This document shows positions 34,800 to 48,832 of a stretch of 64,000 nt of DNA, in pieces. Every line of letters begins with the position of its first letter. The first letter of the stretch is position 1. The stretch is from Nipponacmea schrenckii (lineage: Eukaryota > Mollusca > Gastropoda > Lottiidae), in assembly GCA_030562195.1 (NCBI GenBank), contig CM060202.1, positions 11,656,001-11,720,000 on the forward strand, given 5' to 3'. The notes beneath the pieces are model-generated. The model had not been told where the DNA came from. It was given only the letters and a program-made list of their open reading frames with translations, and searched no databases. Made by a program: the position numbers and the translations under genes.

Positions 34800-37016
34800 A
34801 TACATGGAATTCCTTAATAAACCATCTGCACAGAATCGTGAATGTCTTATGACTAAAACCCTTCTCCCTGTGTTTGAAAAGAGAGGCTCAATCAATTATA
34901 GGCAAAGGCTATTTTGTTGTTAATTTTTCAAAAACATCTAGGTTTCCAGATGTTTCCAATATTTTAGCTTTATTTCAAACTTTTCATTACGATTATACTA
35001 TTAGGGCCTATATCTAAAATCTGGTGCACTCTGCAATTACTGCAGAACACTCTTACAATTTTTATTCTGTGTTTTGATCTTCACTAATACCAGGTCTACA
35101 TGTGATAATGAGGTAGCCTACTGGAAACCTTGCTTTATTGGATAGTTAAACGAACAATTAGACGTGTGTATCCCTTTTTCAGCCTTTAACTGATGAATCG
35201 ACCTGTTTTTACAAAGAAACATTATACTGTTGCCGTAGTAACATTATCCTAATTTCTCTTTAAGCTTAAAACATAAACAAATTTCTTTTTTACGATACAA
35301 GATAATAATGTTAATTAATTAGCCAATAAAATCGGAAGATAATTAACTAAAAATGAGCCATAAATCGACGATGCCAGAACATTAATTAAATAGATACATT
35401 TTTACTTAAATACGTATCGAGATATAATTCTAGATAAACAAAGTCTTGAATACTTGACATTTCGACAGGTATTAGAAACATATTTGTCCGTCTTTAATAC
35501 CCAAACAAATTAGATTTGGGAATCGAGACAATGAAATATGAATACCAAGCAATAATCGTTTTCTCACAATCTCTGTCTTAAAGAATGCTGAAAATAGACG
35601 TATCGAATTCCCCAGTTATAATCATAATCCACATATATCTAGGTAAAGTTAATATCTGAATTCTATCGAATCCCTAAGAATAGACAGTAATAGACCACTT
35701 TATGTCCGTCACTTTCGTATTAAACCAATTATGCACCTACGCTTAAAGCGTTTAGATTGCATTGAATTATTGTCTCGCAATTCATGATATCGGGATGCAC
35801 TTATACAAATATCTCTCCTTAAATCGGAATATAGCTTGGCAAATACTAGGCTAATTCAACTGTAACCACTTCAGAAAGATGAAACAATTTGACGTTTGAA
35901 AATATAATGAGGTAGCAATACATGTTTAACTGGTTAGTATACAGAAACTTAGACGACTATAATTTTCTATTATACCAATCTGAAATCGCTTAAAGGTTCT
36001 AATATTAAGCCAACTAACTTGAGTTGTATGTGTACTAGGTTATCTCTATTCCGATTCCATAAACAAGGGTGGTTGGTTAATGCTAGTGTTATGTAATGCT
36101 CAGATGACTCGAAGGGTAATGGAGAAAACTAATGGTGTCCTTTTAACACCAAAATGAATACGACAAAATGGTCACAATTAAAAAGTGCTTTCACCTGACA
36201 CTAGTTAAAGTAATTTATGCTATATCCACACATCTACCGATATATGATTCAATTAATAGCTGGAGGTTGAAAAGTAACTCCGTAAATCAATGATTTTAAC
36301 TCAAATAGAAATAGGTGTTATTGAAGTCGCGGTTCCTATCAACAATTTTATTGAATATACTGTTGTACCTGCAAATGATAATATTATATGTTTCTTAATA
36401 AATGGTATACAATGATTATAATTTGAAGGGTATAAGTAAATAATAAGATTTTTCATCCAGTGCATCACTAATAAAGTTTAAATCTTCCATAATCTGTCTG
36501 AAAACGGGATAATCCGATCCGTGAGTTGGGAGTCTGTGTGTGTGTAAATATATTTATGTCTGATAGAGTTAGCACTTCGTAATGGGATGAAATGGGAGTG
36601 TTTACATCAGTGACTTTTCCATTGTCTTGTTATATCCAAAAGTCTTTGGTGATAATGTAACAATATTGGGTGCCATATTACATTTTGTCATGATCACATT
36701 AAAGAACTACTATTGAACTATTCTCGCCTCTTTCCAACCTTTTACAACAATTTTAGCATGTAAGCAATATTTTAGCAACAAGTTGAAAACTTAACACACC
36801 AGAGCGTCTTCAAATGTTGTAAAAACGTGAAGAAAACATCATTAAAAGGCTCACAGGGTGACCAATAATTGCCCATTTAAAGTTTCTGTTTGATCGCTGT
36901 TTGTGAATAGCCCGAATCGGGAACCAAGAAATTCTATTTGTATTCTTTGGTAGAGTCGTATTGTCACATTTATACAATCTATTTGCTTTTCAGAAGTATG
37001 TCTTAATCACCAAGGC
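34800..37016. other. Intergenic, no gene seen
   Basis: AT-rich unique DNA without exon signals that I can support. Confidence 0.5.
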
Positions 37017-37082
37017 GTCTTCATTAGCCCATAAGGTGCAGAAGAGTAGGAGGTAAAACTCATTCATTTCATTTCTTTATCA
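37017..37082 (+). mobile_element. SINE 3' tail fragment (family S2)
   Basis: GTCTTCATT, GGTGCAGAAGAGTAGGAGGT, AAAACTCATTCATTTCATTT. The same tail closes the inverted copies at 44.7 and 53.3 kb. Confidence 0.7.
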
Positions 37083-39029
37083 TTAAGTATAGTTATCAAG
37101 GTCGTTTTGGATAAGATATTTCGAAATGTAGATATTGAAAATAATATTGTGGCACTCTTCGCTTACTTTTTAAACCCCTGTTAAAGATCACCTTTTCACC
37201 TTGTTTAGATAGTCTGTTTGTGTACAGGGAATAAAAGCAGTCAATCATGCATAATATATTCTATCTTAATGACGCAGCTCAATGCGTTGATGGAATTAAC
37301 GAAAACCAAAGGAAGTACCATTAAGTATCTGAGTATAACAAATTAATAAACTAAATACTTTTACAACACTTGGCAGCAATAAAAACCTTGTAAACTATCA
37401 GCAACAGTCGTGCCAATGTATAATCAAGTCATTCATGCTCAATAAAGTTCATCCATGTTTCTCCAAATATAATTTGTGTTGTGTAGGACGTGGTTACGGC
37501 CATATATATTTCTATTTGCCATTTCTCATTCTTGGTAGGGGAAAACCTTTGAGCCCGTGTAAAATATGGTTCCCTTAAGAACCTAGCGGACTGAGCCTCG
37601 ATGTTTCTCCCATTTGACTTGCGCTTTATCAAGTCAGTTCCCACAAATTTCTATCGAAATTTAAAAGTAGACCCGCGGGTAATTAAGCGGCCCACCAAGG
37701 CCTATAAGACGAATAAGACAACCGGAAACTCTTTTCTTTCTGTGTCAGGAATCCAGCAGTGTTGCTCTGAAGTCATCTCCAAGTCATTATGTGATTTTGA
37801 CATAGAAAGTGACTTTGTAAATACTTTTAATGGATTAACATGTGTGCCCGCGGCCAATGTTTTCATACCATACATACGATTTAAAATGGTCTTAATGATG
37901 TTTTGTCTATGGTTTTTATTATATGTGTGTCAAATGCCATTTATCTATGACGTAATATAAAATATTACAATTTCTTGGCATAAAACCCCCGAGAACGACT
38001 ACCAAAACCTTCATCATCAACACTTAGCCCATTTGGTGTTGCCAGATGTTCTGAAAAGAGTACCTAGTTTCAAAAAGACGTACAATTCAGTTTGAGTTGT
38101 TATAAACAATTCATTTAAATTTAAAGTACAAAAAGGCAGTTTAAGTTCTTGAAGGCCAAAAATAGATAAAACGTATTCTTAGGTAACGGTTCTTTCCCGG
38201 GCGGAAAATATCCCTTGCTACATTGATGAATGTAGGACGTTCGCATTAAATCAAGATTATATATTGTTCGTTAACTACGTCATAAATCGCTTTAGGTAAG
38301 ACATGTAAGACATCTAGACAAGTAAGTTATAGTTATAAGTAAATTAAACAATTTACATTAATATAAATAACACGGGTAAGTTGTAAATTGCTACGAGTAA
38401 CTTATTAGTTAATCAGGATAGTTATTGTAATCTAAATTATAACATTGGTCAGTTATATCTTGTTTCGATTAAGCTACTGATATAAGTTGCTAACACTCAA
38501 AGCTGAGATCTTGTCGACTCGCAATTCTAGAATCTCGTTGGTGAAATATCAAACAGCTTTTATCAAGATAGGCCGACTATAAAAGTAGCCCACGTGAAAT
38601 TTGTGGCAAACAGGACTTAATCCAAAAAACTGCTCGAAATGACAATGACAGTCGATTAAATTCTTAATACTCCCAGTTCTGTCTATCAAATAGGCCCCTT
38701 TCCCCCTTTAGGTATTTGGGTAGACTTGGTAATAAATCACTTTTGGTAAGATATATGTTAATTATGTCAGCTATCTTATCAGTCGAGTTTGATTGATATT
38801 GCTTATTTACAATAATGAATATAGGATGTTTGTATTAATTGGCTACATACTCTACAATTGTACATCTGGTTCATATCATATCAGTATAGTAATAATAGAT
38901 TAACCGCAGATAACTCATCTTGTACCATTTCATGGAATAGAGCAGATTCTTATCTGTCAAATTAGAAACTACCTTTAATTGTTTTATACATATTCTACAA
39001 CTGCTAAAATCACCAACATAGTAGATTAG
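37083..39029. other. Intergenic, no gene supported
   Basis: A 119-codon frame at 37601-37960 is open but has no motif, no splice context and a hydrophobic tail of random-looking composition; I leave it uncalled. Confidence 0.45.
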
Positions 39030-39475
39030 TGTATGGACTTTGCCATCTATTTCCATGTTAAATTAAGAAATTCAACCTTCTATAACTTTTTCCAGAAATC
39101 TGGTTGGAAACTTTCCAATATTTCACATGAAAACCTGACCAATACTTGGTTTCTGTACAAAAATTCAATATAGCATGACCATTAAATTTTTGAACTAGTC
39201 AAAATGAAAGTAAACCCTACATTTTATCAACACCCGCTTGACTGTCACTGCACACAAAACCACTATTTTTAGAAATAACCTTCCGCTAATTAAATTTTTT
39301 ATTATCTCAGAAATTCTGAAAGAAAATGCAATTTCGGATATCAAAGTTCAAATCTAGACCAAAAATAAGTCATAAATGGGCATCTTAAAACCCCCAAAGG
39401 AAGAGAGAAAGAGGATTTCTAAAAAATAGAACGGACTAAATTCGTATACAATCATTAACATAAAATGTTTTACTG
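39030..39475 (-). repeat. Dispersed repeat family R20, copy C (inverted)
   Basis: On the minus strand it reads TTTAGTCCGTTCTATTTTTT, CTTTCTCTCTTCC, TTGCATTTTCTTTCAGAATT, GCGGAAGGTTATTTCT, AAAATAGTGGTTTTGTGTGC, GACAGTCAAGCGGGTGTTGA and ATGGAAATAGATGGCAAA, in the same order as copies A and B. It is the fullest copy. Confidence 0.8.
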
Positions 39476-41853
39476 GACTAAGTCCGTTTGCTAGGAATGC
39501 AGCAAAGGTGGTCAATACACTGGAACTTTTGGACCTGTGGAATCTTCCCAAACTCCGATTGTTTCCATATCTATAAAACCAATAACCATTACTATAATAG
39601 ACACTGAATAATTTCACAATGACGTCAAATTCTTAACACACTGTTTTAAAATAGACTATCAATGAATTTAAAGTTTTTTCCTGTCAAGGAATATGGATCG
39701 TCACGCCAGTCGCCAGTCATCAGGTACTGTACATCCCAGGAACTAACATGTTTTTTTTTTACTTCTATAAATAACATTAAAAAGACATATTGTTAAATAT
39801 CCTAAAGCTCAATTTTCTACTGTATTTAAGCTGATTGTTAAAATTTGCTGTTTGAATTAGAGCAATGGAATATCATTTGATGTTTCCATGGTAACAGATA
39901 ATATAGATATGATTTTATTTCTGATCTTAATACGTCAACAAATTGATCCTGTAATTCCACTTCCACTGTAATTGTTCACCAATTGTCTATATTTAACCTT
40001 ATTTCTAGATTTTGTTACCATCTCATTCTGTATCTGAACCTAGTCTGTATCAACGAAGGTATAGTTCTAATTCACATATTCAATAATAATTTTATTAAAT
40101 CTATTTTTTTTTTTTTATTATTTTTTTTTAATCAAATGTCGTTTACATGAAGTACTGTTTTTTATGCTCATTTACAAATTTTGCGAAATGCGTATATAAT
40201 TATCGTAAAAGCAACCACATAATGTTTTTTCGAATTCTTAACGTTTTCGTTTATTAACACTGGGCAGAGATTAAATAGCTGTATGAAGAATAAAAATATA
40301 TGCACTTTGATCTTGTTTATAAGAAAAATAAGATTTTGACCTTGGTGCTTGTAAAACAAACATGTTTTCATGAGATTTTTGCATTTATAATTCGAAGACT
40401 AAGTTATGAAGACACTGAAAATAGAAAAAAAAAACAGATGGAGTGAGCAATTTGATCAAACCGTTCTTTAATGTTTGTTTTATTTTACTTGAAAATATAA
40501 AGGCATACGTTGAAAGGAGTTCTTTAGGACAGAGTCCAATAGATTACGCTTGACGAGTCAAATCATAACATACTTAACTACTTATGGTTCACATATGTTG
40601 TTTTGATTTCGGACATCAAATAATATTGCCGCGCTAAAAAGCAATAAACCCTGTCGAATTACTTTTCTTCAATTGAAATACAAACAAAACACAAGACAGA
40701 AAAAGAATGACAATTCCTTCGTTTGTTAACTTATTGGATATTATTGACAAATTCCACTTCGTCTTCTTCATCGTTAAATCATTCCATTTCATTTCATTCG
40801 TTTCTGATTTGTTGAAGGATTATATGAAGAATATTGAGTGAGGTTCGAAGGATTTGTTGGTCACTATATTAAATTAATACTGAATTAAGTTGGTTTACTG
40901 ACCTGATTGTCTGGTCCAAATCAGAAAAATAGATACATATATCAAATCTTCAAAGATAAATTCAGAAACTTAAGACGATGTCAAACCACTTATTGATAAA
41001 GATTGGTTTTGAGATTTATATATTTTGTCTTATATTTATATATAAGATATTATATTTATATATAAGATATTTATTTTATCTCCACATATGGTGCTAAACA
41101 AAAACAAACCTAAATGTAGAGATTGGTCCACATGTAAATCCAAATTGGAAAGATGGCAAACTGATTCACTGATCCACATGAACAAAAACAGTCATCCTGA
41201 TACTTTTACGGATTTAAAGTTGAAACAAAAGGAAGACAGCGATAGCTGAGTAGAGTACAAAACCACTTTGCTCCGATAAAATCTAAATACTTACAATAAT
41301 AATTGATAGACTAGATTGTCAATATTCAATACGAAACGGAATTCATTCCACCTTGGGGCACGGATTTGATGACAGTGCGACAACCCTATAACACATATCA
41401 TTGGTAACTAAACCAACGTTTCTGAAACTGAATAAAAAATTCAGAAACTTCAAATCAAGGATCATCGTTCATTAATGAAGTGATCATACGTTCATAGTCT
41501 TGAACACACGAGATCTTGGTTTATTATCCCATCCAAGTACTATGACCTGCAGCACTGACGGGTAAACCAGTTTTACAAAAAGGAATGTATCGTCTATACT
41601 TAGCCTATGTTGATTTCGATCCTTTTAAAATGAAGCAAACAATTAATTTCTAACCAACCGAGGACCCATTTTGATGCGAAACTGTAGAAATAACTTTATA
41701 CGGTTTATACGTTCAACTACAGTATTAATGTTTACCCTTTCACGCATAGAAATCATTTAACATTCAACTAGAAAAGAATCTTAATAGAAGCTTTATTAAT
41801 ATTTATCATTTTGTAGAGGATAGGCATATTTAACGGCAAACGATTTGGCTAAA
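39476..41853. other. Intergenic, AT-rich; short AT palindromes only
   Basis: Poly-T runs at ~40105-40130 and a duplicated TTATATTTATATATAAGATA at 41030-41070. No gene. Confidence 0.5.
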
Positions 41854-41939
41854 CGATTTGGTCTATGGCTAGAAAACATATTTGTGGCCAGCGAATTCGA
41901 AGAAATTCAAATATGTTGATCTTTATTCAGACCAAATCG
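41854..41939. repeat. Short fold-back
   Basis: CGATTTGGTCT (41854-41864) pairs with AGACCAAATCG (41929-41939); inside it AACATATTTG pairs with CAAATATGTT. Total span 86 bp. A partial direct copy of the outer motif (CGATTTGGCT) lies just upstream. Confidence 0.85.
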
Positions 41940-42369
41940 CTTGGAATTTTGGCTAAATCGAATGGGATTTCATGGAAATGTTTAAGATTCAGCAGTTGCT
42001 AAAATATACCTAATGTTTCAAACATGAACTGATGTGTTCAACTTAATATGATGTGTCTCATGTTGGTTTTTGTGTCAAAAAGGAATTTTATAATTTAGAG
42101 TGCAGGAGAACAATGAATGAGTTTAAAATTTAGTATTGTTTTAACTGTTAATACAATTATAAGGCTATTAACGAGCAACTGTTTACAGCATATATAACTG
42201 CCTTTAAAGAGTATTTTGATGTTGGGTCATTAAATATATTCATAAAAGAAAGCACCTGAGTTGTAAATGGAATAAGATACATTCACAAAACAAATGACGA
42301 AAAAATAACAAACACTCAAAATAATATTAGCTCCAGGATATTAATTATTTTTGTTGATTTAGGTTAACT

Positions 42370-42505
42370 CTGCTCTGTTGCTTTTTGTTCTTCACTCTTG
42401 TACCTTGGTCGTTGCTCTCTGTTGCTTGTTCTTTGTTCTTCACTCTCTGTTGATTGTTCTTCACTCTCTGTTGCGTGTTCTTCGTTCTCCACCATCTTTT
42501 CGATG
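42370..42505 (+). repeat. CT-rich tandem repeat, ~24-30-bp unit
   Basis: Variants of GTTCTTCACTCTCTGTTGCT recur four to five times. Confidence 0.85.
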
Positions 42506-44548
42506 TATTCCACTCCCTGTGCATAGTTTAGTACTCATTAAATGAACTACATGGAGTGTCTTTGATTGAAGAAGGGCATATACAATATGTGAAAGGATTT
42601 ACAGTAGGCTATCAAATCGTCTTTTGATAGTATCATTGAGATCAGCCATATCTCTGATAACATTGAACAATCTTTATTTTTGCAAATAAAAATGGGCGAT
42701 ATAAATTGCTTTGAACTCATAGCCATTTGAACTGTATGGAACTCTATTATTCTGTATGATCCATGATGAAATGAGCTTCGATGATAAGGTTTTTTTCTCA
42801 AAATAAGATAGAATGAAATTATATTTATATGTACCACCCCCGTGTTTCCCAATCATCCGTCAATTTAATGTATTAATGCAATGAGAAACGTTTTGTTTTT
42901 CTAAAGTATGGAATAAAACACAGTCGCATGTGAAATGTTAACATGGTTTGAGCTTTTATCGTGAATTTTAATTAACGCAAAGCAACAGAAAAAAACCCCA
43001 TCAAAATAGACATTTTTCATTTCCTGTAAGTTGTGTATTTATCACATGTATTATATTGTGTATTAGTAGGCTGTGGTGATACTGAAATTCTACCGTAAAT
43101 CTATAACTGCATAATATTTTAAACAAAAGTGTTTTTTTTTTTAAATAATATACGCCTAATAGTTGCACTAATAGTGGGTGTAATTATGGTACGTTTCCGA
43201 CTGCAATGGAGATTATAGATACGATATGATTCACTCCATTGAATAGTGCTTACAGAATTTTAATAAAAATATTTTGATCCGCTTTTACAATGAGAAAGAT
43301 GTCGCTAGGAATCTCATATACTTTAAAACCAATAAGGACAACATGGTAACTTGGTCATTTTATTGCTTTCATCGTTATCATTAACCTAGTAGTATTGACA
43401 TACTTAACCTATACCGTAATTAACAAATATCTGAACTTTATTGGGTTGTATTCGAGGAACATAAGCAGTTAAAATCAGTGATTATTAAACCGGCATAGAA
43501 CCATTGCCTGTAAATTGGCATTCGATCGTAAGAGCCAACAAAACTCTTAATAAGTTGGACAAACTACAAGGACAACGCCCATTCAGCTCACATCAGATGT
43601 TAATAATATCTGATACCAGTTCTATGGCCGCTTATTATAATAATCACATTTATGGAAAATAAATTGGTACCACAAGAAAAGGCTCTTTAGTTACGTAAGG
43701 AGTAACAATAATGTATATTACATAGTGGTATTAGCATACTTAACGCATATCGTAACATGTTCAGATGAATTGTATAATAATAATAAATTTAAACTCTTTA
43801 TTTTAAATGGGATAGGATAAGGTCCATTACACAAGAATATTGCTCTGTCTAACCTTCAGTCGGGTGAGTACTGGGCTTGAGTTAAGCACTTAAAAATCCG
43901 TTATATGTCAAACAGGGTTGAAATCCTTAGTTGTTTTATCCATAACCTGTGGACTTCCTGATTAGTGCCTGACTAGGCTCCCGGTTTAAAGAGACAAAAA
44001 GCTTTAGCATGCAGCCGTGAATTATAATTATATAATTGATTTATAAGAAAATATAAGTAAATTTAAGTAATGGAAATTTGGCACCAACTACAAATATTCT
44101 TCAACTTAATATGAGAATTTACCTGCCGTTTATTTGAAATAGGTGTGAAATGTGTTAATTTGTTGTTAAGAGGTTCATTACATCAGCAAATAAAGCGAGT
44201 TAAGAAAACATTGGAAATAACATCAACATTTAAAATGTTCTAATTATGTAACTGCATGAAATATTTTAATTAATTAGTAACACGTTGTGCAGGCTGTGTT
44301 TTACGTGCAAAACAACCAACCTGAAGGGCCCCTACGAAGTGAAACAAATTTGGCTGATATACTTTGCTACGACAGGAAGAATACAGTAGTCAGAAATTTG
44401 ATGTTTCAACTACAACTGAAGTAGCCCTTCAAGTATATGTGTCCTATTATAGAGTTTTTGTACCGGAAAGCAAAGTTGGACCCAGTCAAAATCTAAACCA
44501 GAACTCTTATCAGCAGTAACAAATATGTGTCCAGGCGATATTTTAATA
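42506..44548. other. Intergenic, no gene seen
   Basis: Overlapping short minus-strand frames near 42547-42856 show no motif. Confidence 0.45.
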
Positions 44549-44850
44549 CTATAAATTGGTTTGTAGATTATATTCTGTCATATAGCTTCCAGTCGTTTCA
44601 AACCGGGACTTCACAAATGAACCAATTTCCTCCACAAAGTCAGTATTAAAACAAACTAAATTTACAAGAAAATGGAATTTTACTCCATACTCTTCTTCAC
44701 CTAAAAGGGAAATGAAGACGGGCATCGCCATGCAGGGTGCAATGAGGGAACTTTTTGTCAGGACAACGGCATTGGGTTACTCTTTTTACGATTTCAAACT
44801 GTCGAGGGATCTTTAACGAGCACACGGGGCCTCGAAAACTTACTAGAGGT
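44549..44850 (-). mobile_element. SINE-like element (family S2), inverted
   Basis: On the minus strand it reads GAGGCCCCGTGTGCTCGTTA, AAGATCCCTCGACAGTTTG, then GGTGAAGAAGAGTATGGAGT and AAAATTCCATTTT at the 3' end. Its tail matches the 53-kb and 37-kb elements; its head was not recognised as a tRNA. Confidence 0.55.
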
Positions 44851-45245
44851 GTGAAGAAAGTCTCTCAAATAATACCATTTAGATTCACTTACAAAACAAT
44901 GTGTAAGGTTTCGATTTGCTTGCTTTAGTTTTTGCATTATTGTTAGTGTTATTAATTGACAAAATATACAGATATATTTCCCCCCTATTACATTTCATGT
45001 ACATTCCTCGTCTGACCTCGATTCATTTTATCATTATGCTCCTTAACTACAGCAACCACTAGCAAAAAGCCAGACATCGCAACACTAATCGCCAACCAAA
45101 CCAACATCAAATACCCTACAACGGCTCTGTATTCCATCGACCCCTACTAACAACCAATCGCCGTCCAACAACCAACCTAGCCAGAAATATCCCACCTCAC
45201 TACAGACCTGTCTATAACAAAGCCAAAGATAATCACTGACCTAAC

Positions 45246-45690
45246 CAACAAAACAAAAAGGAAACACACCGACGCCAGCCAGTTCTCACTCTTAAGGAGG
45301 ATGAAATACAGTATTCTATGTTTTTCATTTTTATCATTTCCTTCAGCACGGTCAACAAGCGTTCACCGCAAAGTCTCTGAGTTGGTTAGCTTATCCGTCC
45401 AACAATGAAAACATTAGATGTCGACGTGATATTGCATTTTTTTACCTAAACTTTCATCTTACTTTATTTCCCACTTTCAATTCAACAAAACAAAAAGGAC
45501 CACCAACCCACCGACGCCAGCCAGTTCCCACTCTTAAGGAGGATGAAACCTGTTTTTACAGTATTCTTTGTTTTTCATTTTTATCATTTCCTTCAGCAAG
45601 GTCAACCAGCGTTCACCGCAAAGTCTCTGAGTTGGATAGTTTATCCGTCCAGCAATGAAAACATTAGATGTCGTCGTGAATAACTGATCC
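45246..45690 (+). repeat. Direct duplication, two ~190-bp units 241 bp apart
   Basis: Units at ~45246-45435 and ~45487-45683 share CGACGCCAGCCAGTTCTCAC/CCCAC, CTCTTAAGGAGGATGAAA, CAGTATTCT-TGTTTTTCA, GCGTTCACCGCAAAGTCTCT and CAATGAAAACATTAGATGTC. The second unit has an ~10-bp insertion (CCTGTTTTTA). Confidence 0.92.
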
Positions 45691-45819
45691 CTCAATCGGA
45701 CATAGCAGGCTAAGGTAACGCAGACTCTGACTGGTCATTACCAAACCGCCCTTCAAGAGAAACTCACCATCATCCTAACCAATATTTTATCACACCAGCC
45801 ATCGACCGCATAATTTCCC

Positions 45820-46305
45820 ATGCCCTGTCCTGAAACTAAGGTCAGAGTAACCATATCTCTTCCAACTGAATGGATATTGATCAGAATACACCAGCGCCAA
45901 CTAGAGTCACCATCTTCTCGAACCAAAGTCCATCTTTACCAAGTCCATCAGACATGGGCAAACGTTCCCTTTTCTCACCGAAAACACCAAAAAAGCTTCC
46001 AATTTGGTGCCCAAATCCATCATATCCTATCCATCCTTGAATGGTGCTATCACCACCAGTTGGCAATGACCTCATTCGACCAAGCCCAGAAATTAATAGC
46101 CACAGTTAACCAAATCTTCCCTAACTCCAGGATCATCTTCACATGTGTGCCCATCTCTTATAGCATCTCTACGAAAGCACAACAAAGTCTCAAGACATGA
46201 TATGATGATGAATACCGTAAACGCAACAATCATGTCATCCTGCAAAGAATTCGAAATTCTGTAGCTAACTTGAGCCGAAAACTTCTCACATCCCTCCAGC
46301 ATTTT
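45820..46305 (+). pseudogene. Degenerate coding remnant, possibly retroelement-derived (SGNH-like end)
   Basis: A 126-codon open frame (45820-46200) ends in QAQKLIATVNQIFPNSRIIF followed by TCVPISYS; after the stop, another frame continues YRKRNNHVILQRIRNSVANL. This layout resembles the last strands of SGNH-type esterase domains found in some retroelement ORFs, with a frame break near 46198. Composition is less AT-rich than the surroundings. This is a weak call. Confidence 0.25.
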
Positions 46306-46319
46306 TAGACTGTGGACCT

Positions 46320-48600
46320 CTTTTTATTTTATTCCGACGCCTAAATTAGCAAACCTTGACTATCTTCGACCATTTATTGAACGATTTCAGCATAATCTCA
46401 GCTGCATTTATTTTTTTTTCGAAACCACCTTCCACGTTGTTTCTTCCTAAATTCACGTGACAAAAGGCCGCCATACATTTTGAAATATGTGAACATATTT
46501 GCAAGTATTAATAGCGAAACATCAAATCTTTTTAAATTTTACAATATGCGAATTTACCGGAACCAATTTTAGAAGAAACTGCTAATATAGAAACAATACT
46601 TTTGTGTCAATTGAGCCAAAACAAGTCACCTAAAACGAAACAATATGACTATTGGTCTGCCAAACTGATTGACGTGAGAGACAAAAGAATCCTACCAAGG
46701 ATTGATTTATGCCTATTAGAATCCCTTAAGGCCGCCCGATTATCTCTGTGATAGTGAGTCGTATGCAGTGTCAGAATACATTGATCACCTTCCTGCTACC
46801 ACTAGCATGTCAACATCGAGACTACCTGGAAGGCAAATCTGGAAGAATCAACTTCTTCCTTCCCCTATGTCTAAGGTGTACAACAGCGAATAGAGGCTAT
46901 TACTGTTAGTCTGGCAAACGTTTCGCTATTGCTTACTGCGACCCATTCTGGTACAGAAAAGCGGGTAGTAAAAACCAAAAGTAACGTTCCATTCGCAAAG
47001 GCTAAAAACCTTAGTCTACTGGTTGTGTATCTAACATTATGATCAACAACGTATAATGTAATACCTACATACTGTGGGCTCTTTTACAAATGAGATAGAA
47101 GGCACAACCTGTTTGATACAGTCTCAATGTTGGCCTTTTATATTATAGTGATAAACAATACGTCAGAAGATTAGCACATTGGTGTCCTTAAAAACCAAAG
47201 AGCGTCAATGTCAAAATAACAAATTAAACAAGAAGCCATTATTGTGATGGTAGAGTGTTTTCTTATAAATAAAACAATTGATACTGATGGAGAATTCCTA
47301 TAGGACTTCTTCAATATCACACATTGACTATAAAAAAACGTAAACAACATTGAAATAGGTTAATCTGTTCTGTTACTAAAATGGTTTGAATGCGTCAGAC
47401 CGTTGCTAGAAATCTGTTAATGTCGCACAACTATTACGTCAGAGCTTAGTACATTAAATAGATGCATATCAAAAAAGCATACTGACATGTACAACCTCAG
47501 ACTCTTAAGAGATATTGCTAAATATAAGAGGCTGTCATATTAAATTAGATAATAATACATTGTATTATAGATGGGGATATTTCATGGTTTTTATAAGCTT
47601 TCTTATCATTTCTCTTACTACCATGAATATAATAGCTTCTATAGACTCATCAACTCTTACATTTCACTCGTAGGATTTCCTTAATAAATTGGAAATTATT
47701 TCCACGCGGCCATATATAGCTGTGGATACCCGCGGCTATCTTCATCTTAACACTATTATCTTCATGAGAGTTGTACATTCTCGACTCTCTTAACATACAC
47801 TTCAAAACAACTTCCAAATTTTTTTGTCACAACATTAAATGAATGTCGAAAGTTTGATTTAATACCTATTACTTGATAAACAACAGAGAAGTATGCTTTC
47901 TACCTAAAAAAAAAACATGGTGGACGACGATCTTTCCATACACAATCATAGCTCGGTGGTTAATACGTCGAACCGGAACTATATAAGAATAGGTTTTTCA
48001 ACGAAAAACAAACAGTGGCCATTCAGAGACGCATTATCTAAAGATGGTATCCACAGTATCACATCATATTCCTGGCATAAGACAGGGGCGAAAGGTTATT
48101 ATCCGCTAGATTCTATTCACTGCAGCCATGTCAACGTAATCCAGCTTTTGGTCTGATTCTTGCAGATGCCGCCAATTTCCTTGAAAATTCAGTAGCTCCC
48201 ATATTTAAGCTGTGAGGCATATCTCAGCCCCACCTTTGCAGTATTTTTGTGTGAAGTGAACATTATTTCTTCATAATTCAGATCTTATGCAATAGAAGAG
48301 TGTTACTAACCTCAGTTCTCCATTAAAAAGTAGCCACTGCAGTTATTAGTTGGTTCAATTATAAAGAGAAAGTACTTCCTTAGATCGTTTCTTGGCTGGC
48401 ATCCCTCCTCGTTTCTAGTTACAATTGATATCTACCATAAAATTATTAGCTTGAAATTGTAAGTCCGGTCTCAATTTGATGTGATGCCATATAGGCGGTC
48501 TCAGTCATCATCTATATCCATGAGCCGATTAATCTTCATAAAAGCTTTTTATTATCAGACATTCTATCCTACTCCAAGTTGCAAACAAATTAAAAGAGTA
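46320..48600. other. Intergenic, no gene supported
   Basis: A 79-codon frame at 47917-48156 has no recognisable motif. Confidence 0.45.
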
Positions 48601-48832
48601 AAAAGGCTATTTCACTGAAACCGATGTTAAATTCCGCTTCCATTCTGAATCTAACGAACTTTTCACACAAGGAAGTATATTAATCAAGAGTAAGTATACC
48701 ATAATAAAAATATACATAAAGGCTATTTCACTGACTAAACCCTATATTAAATTCCACTTCCATTCTGAATCTAACGAACTATTCACAAAAGGAAGCATAT
48801 TAATCAAGATTAAGTATGCCATAATAAAAAGG
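48601..48832 (+). repeat. Two-copy ~115-bp tandem duplication
   Basis: Both units contain AAGGCTATTTCACTGA, CTTCCATTCTGAATCTAACG, GGAAG-ATATTAATCAAGA and TAAGTAT-CCATAATAAAAA. The second starts at ~48717. Confidence 0.95.

Noticed and set aside
37601..37960. 119-codon plus-strand frame as a gene
   Set aside because: No motif, no signal peptide in a sensible place, no splice sites joining it to other exons, and an overlapping minus-strand frame of similar quality.
47917..48156. 79-codon plus-strand frame
   Set aside because: No recognisable domain and no neighbouring exons; expected by chance in this length of DNA.
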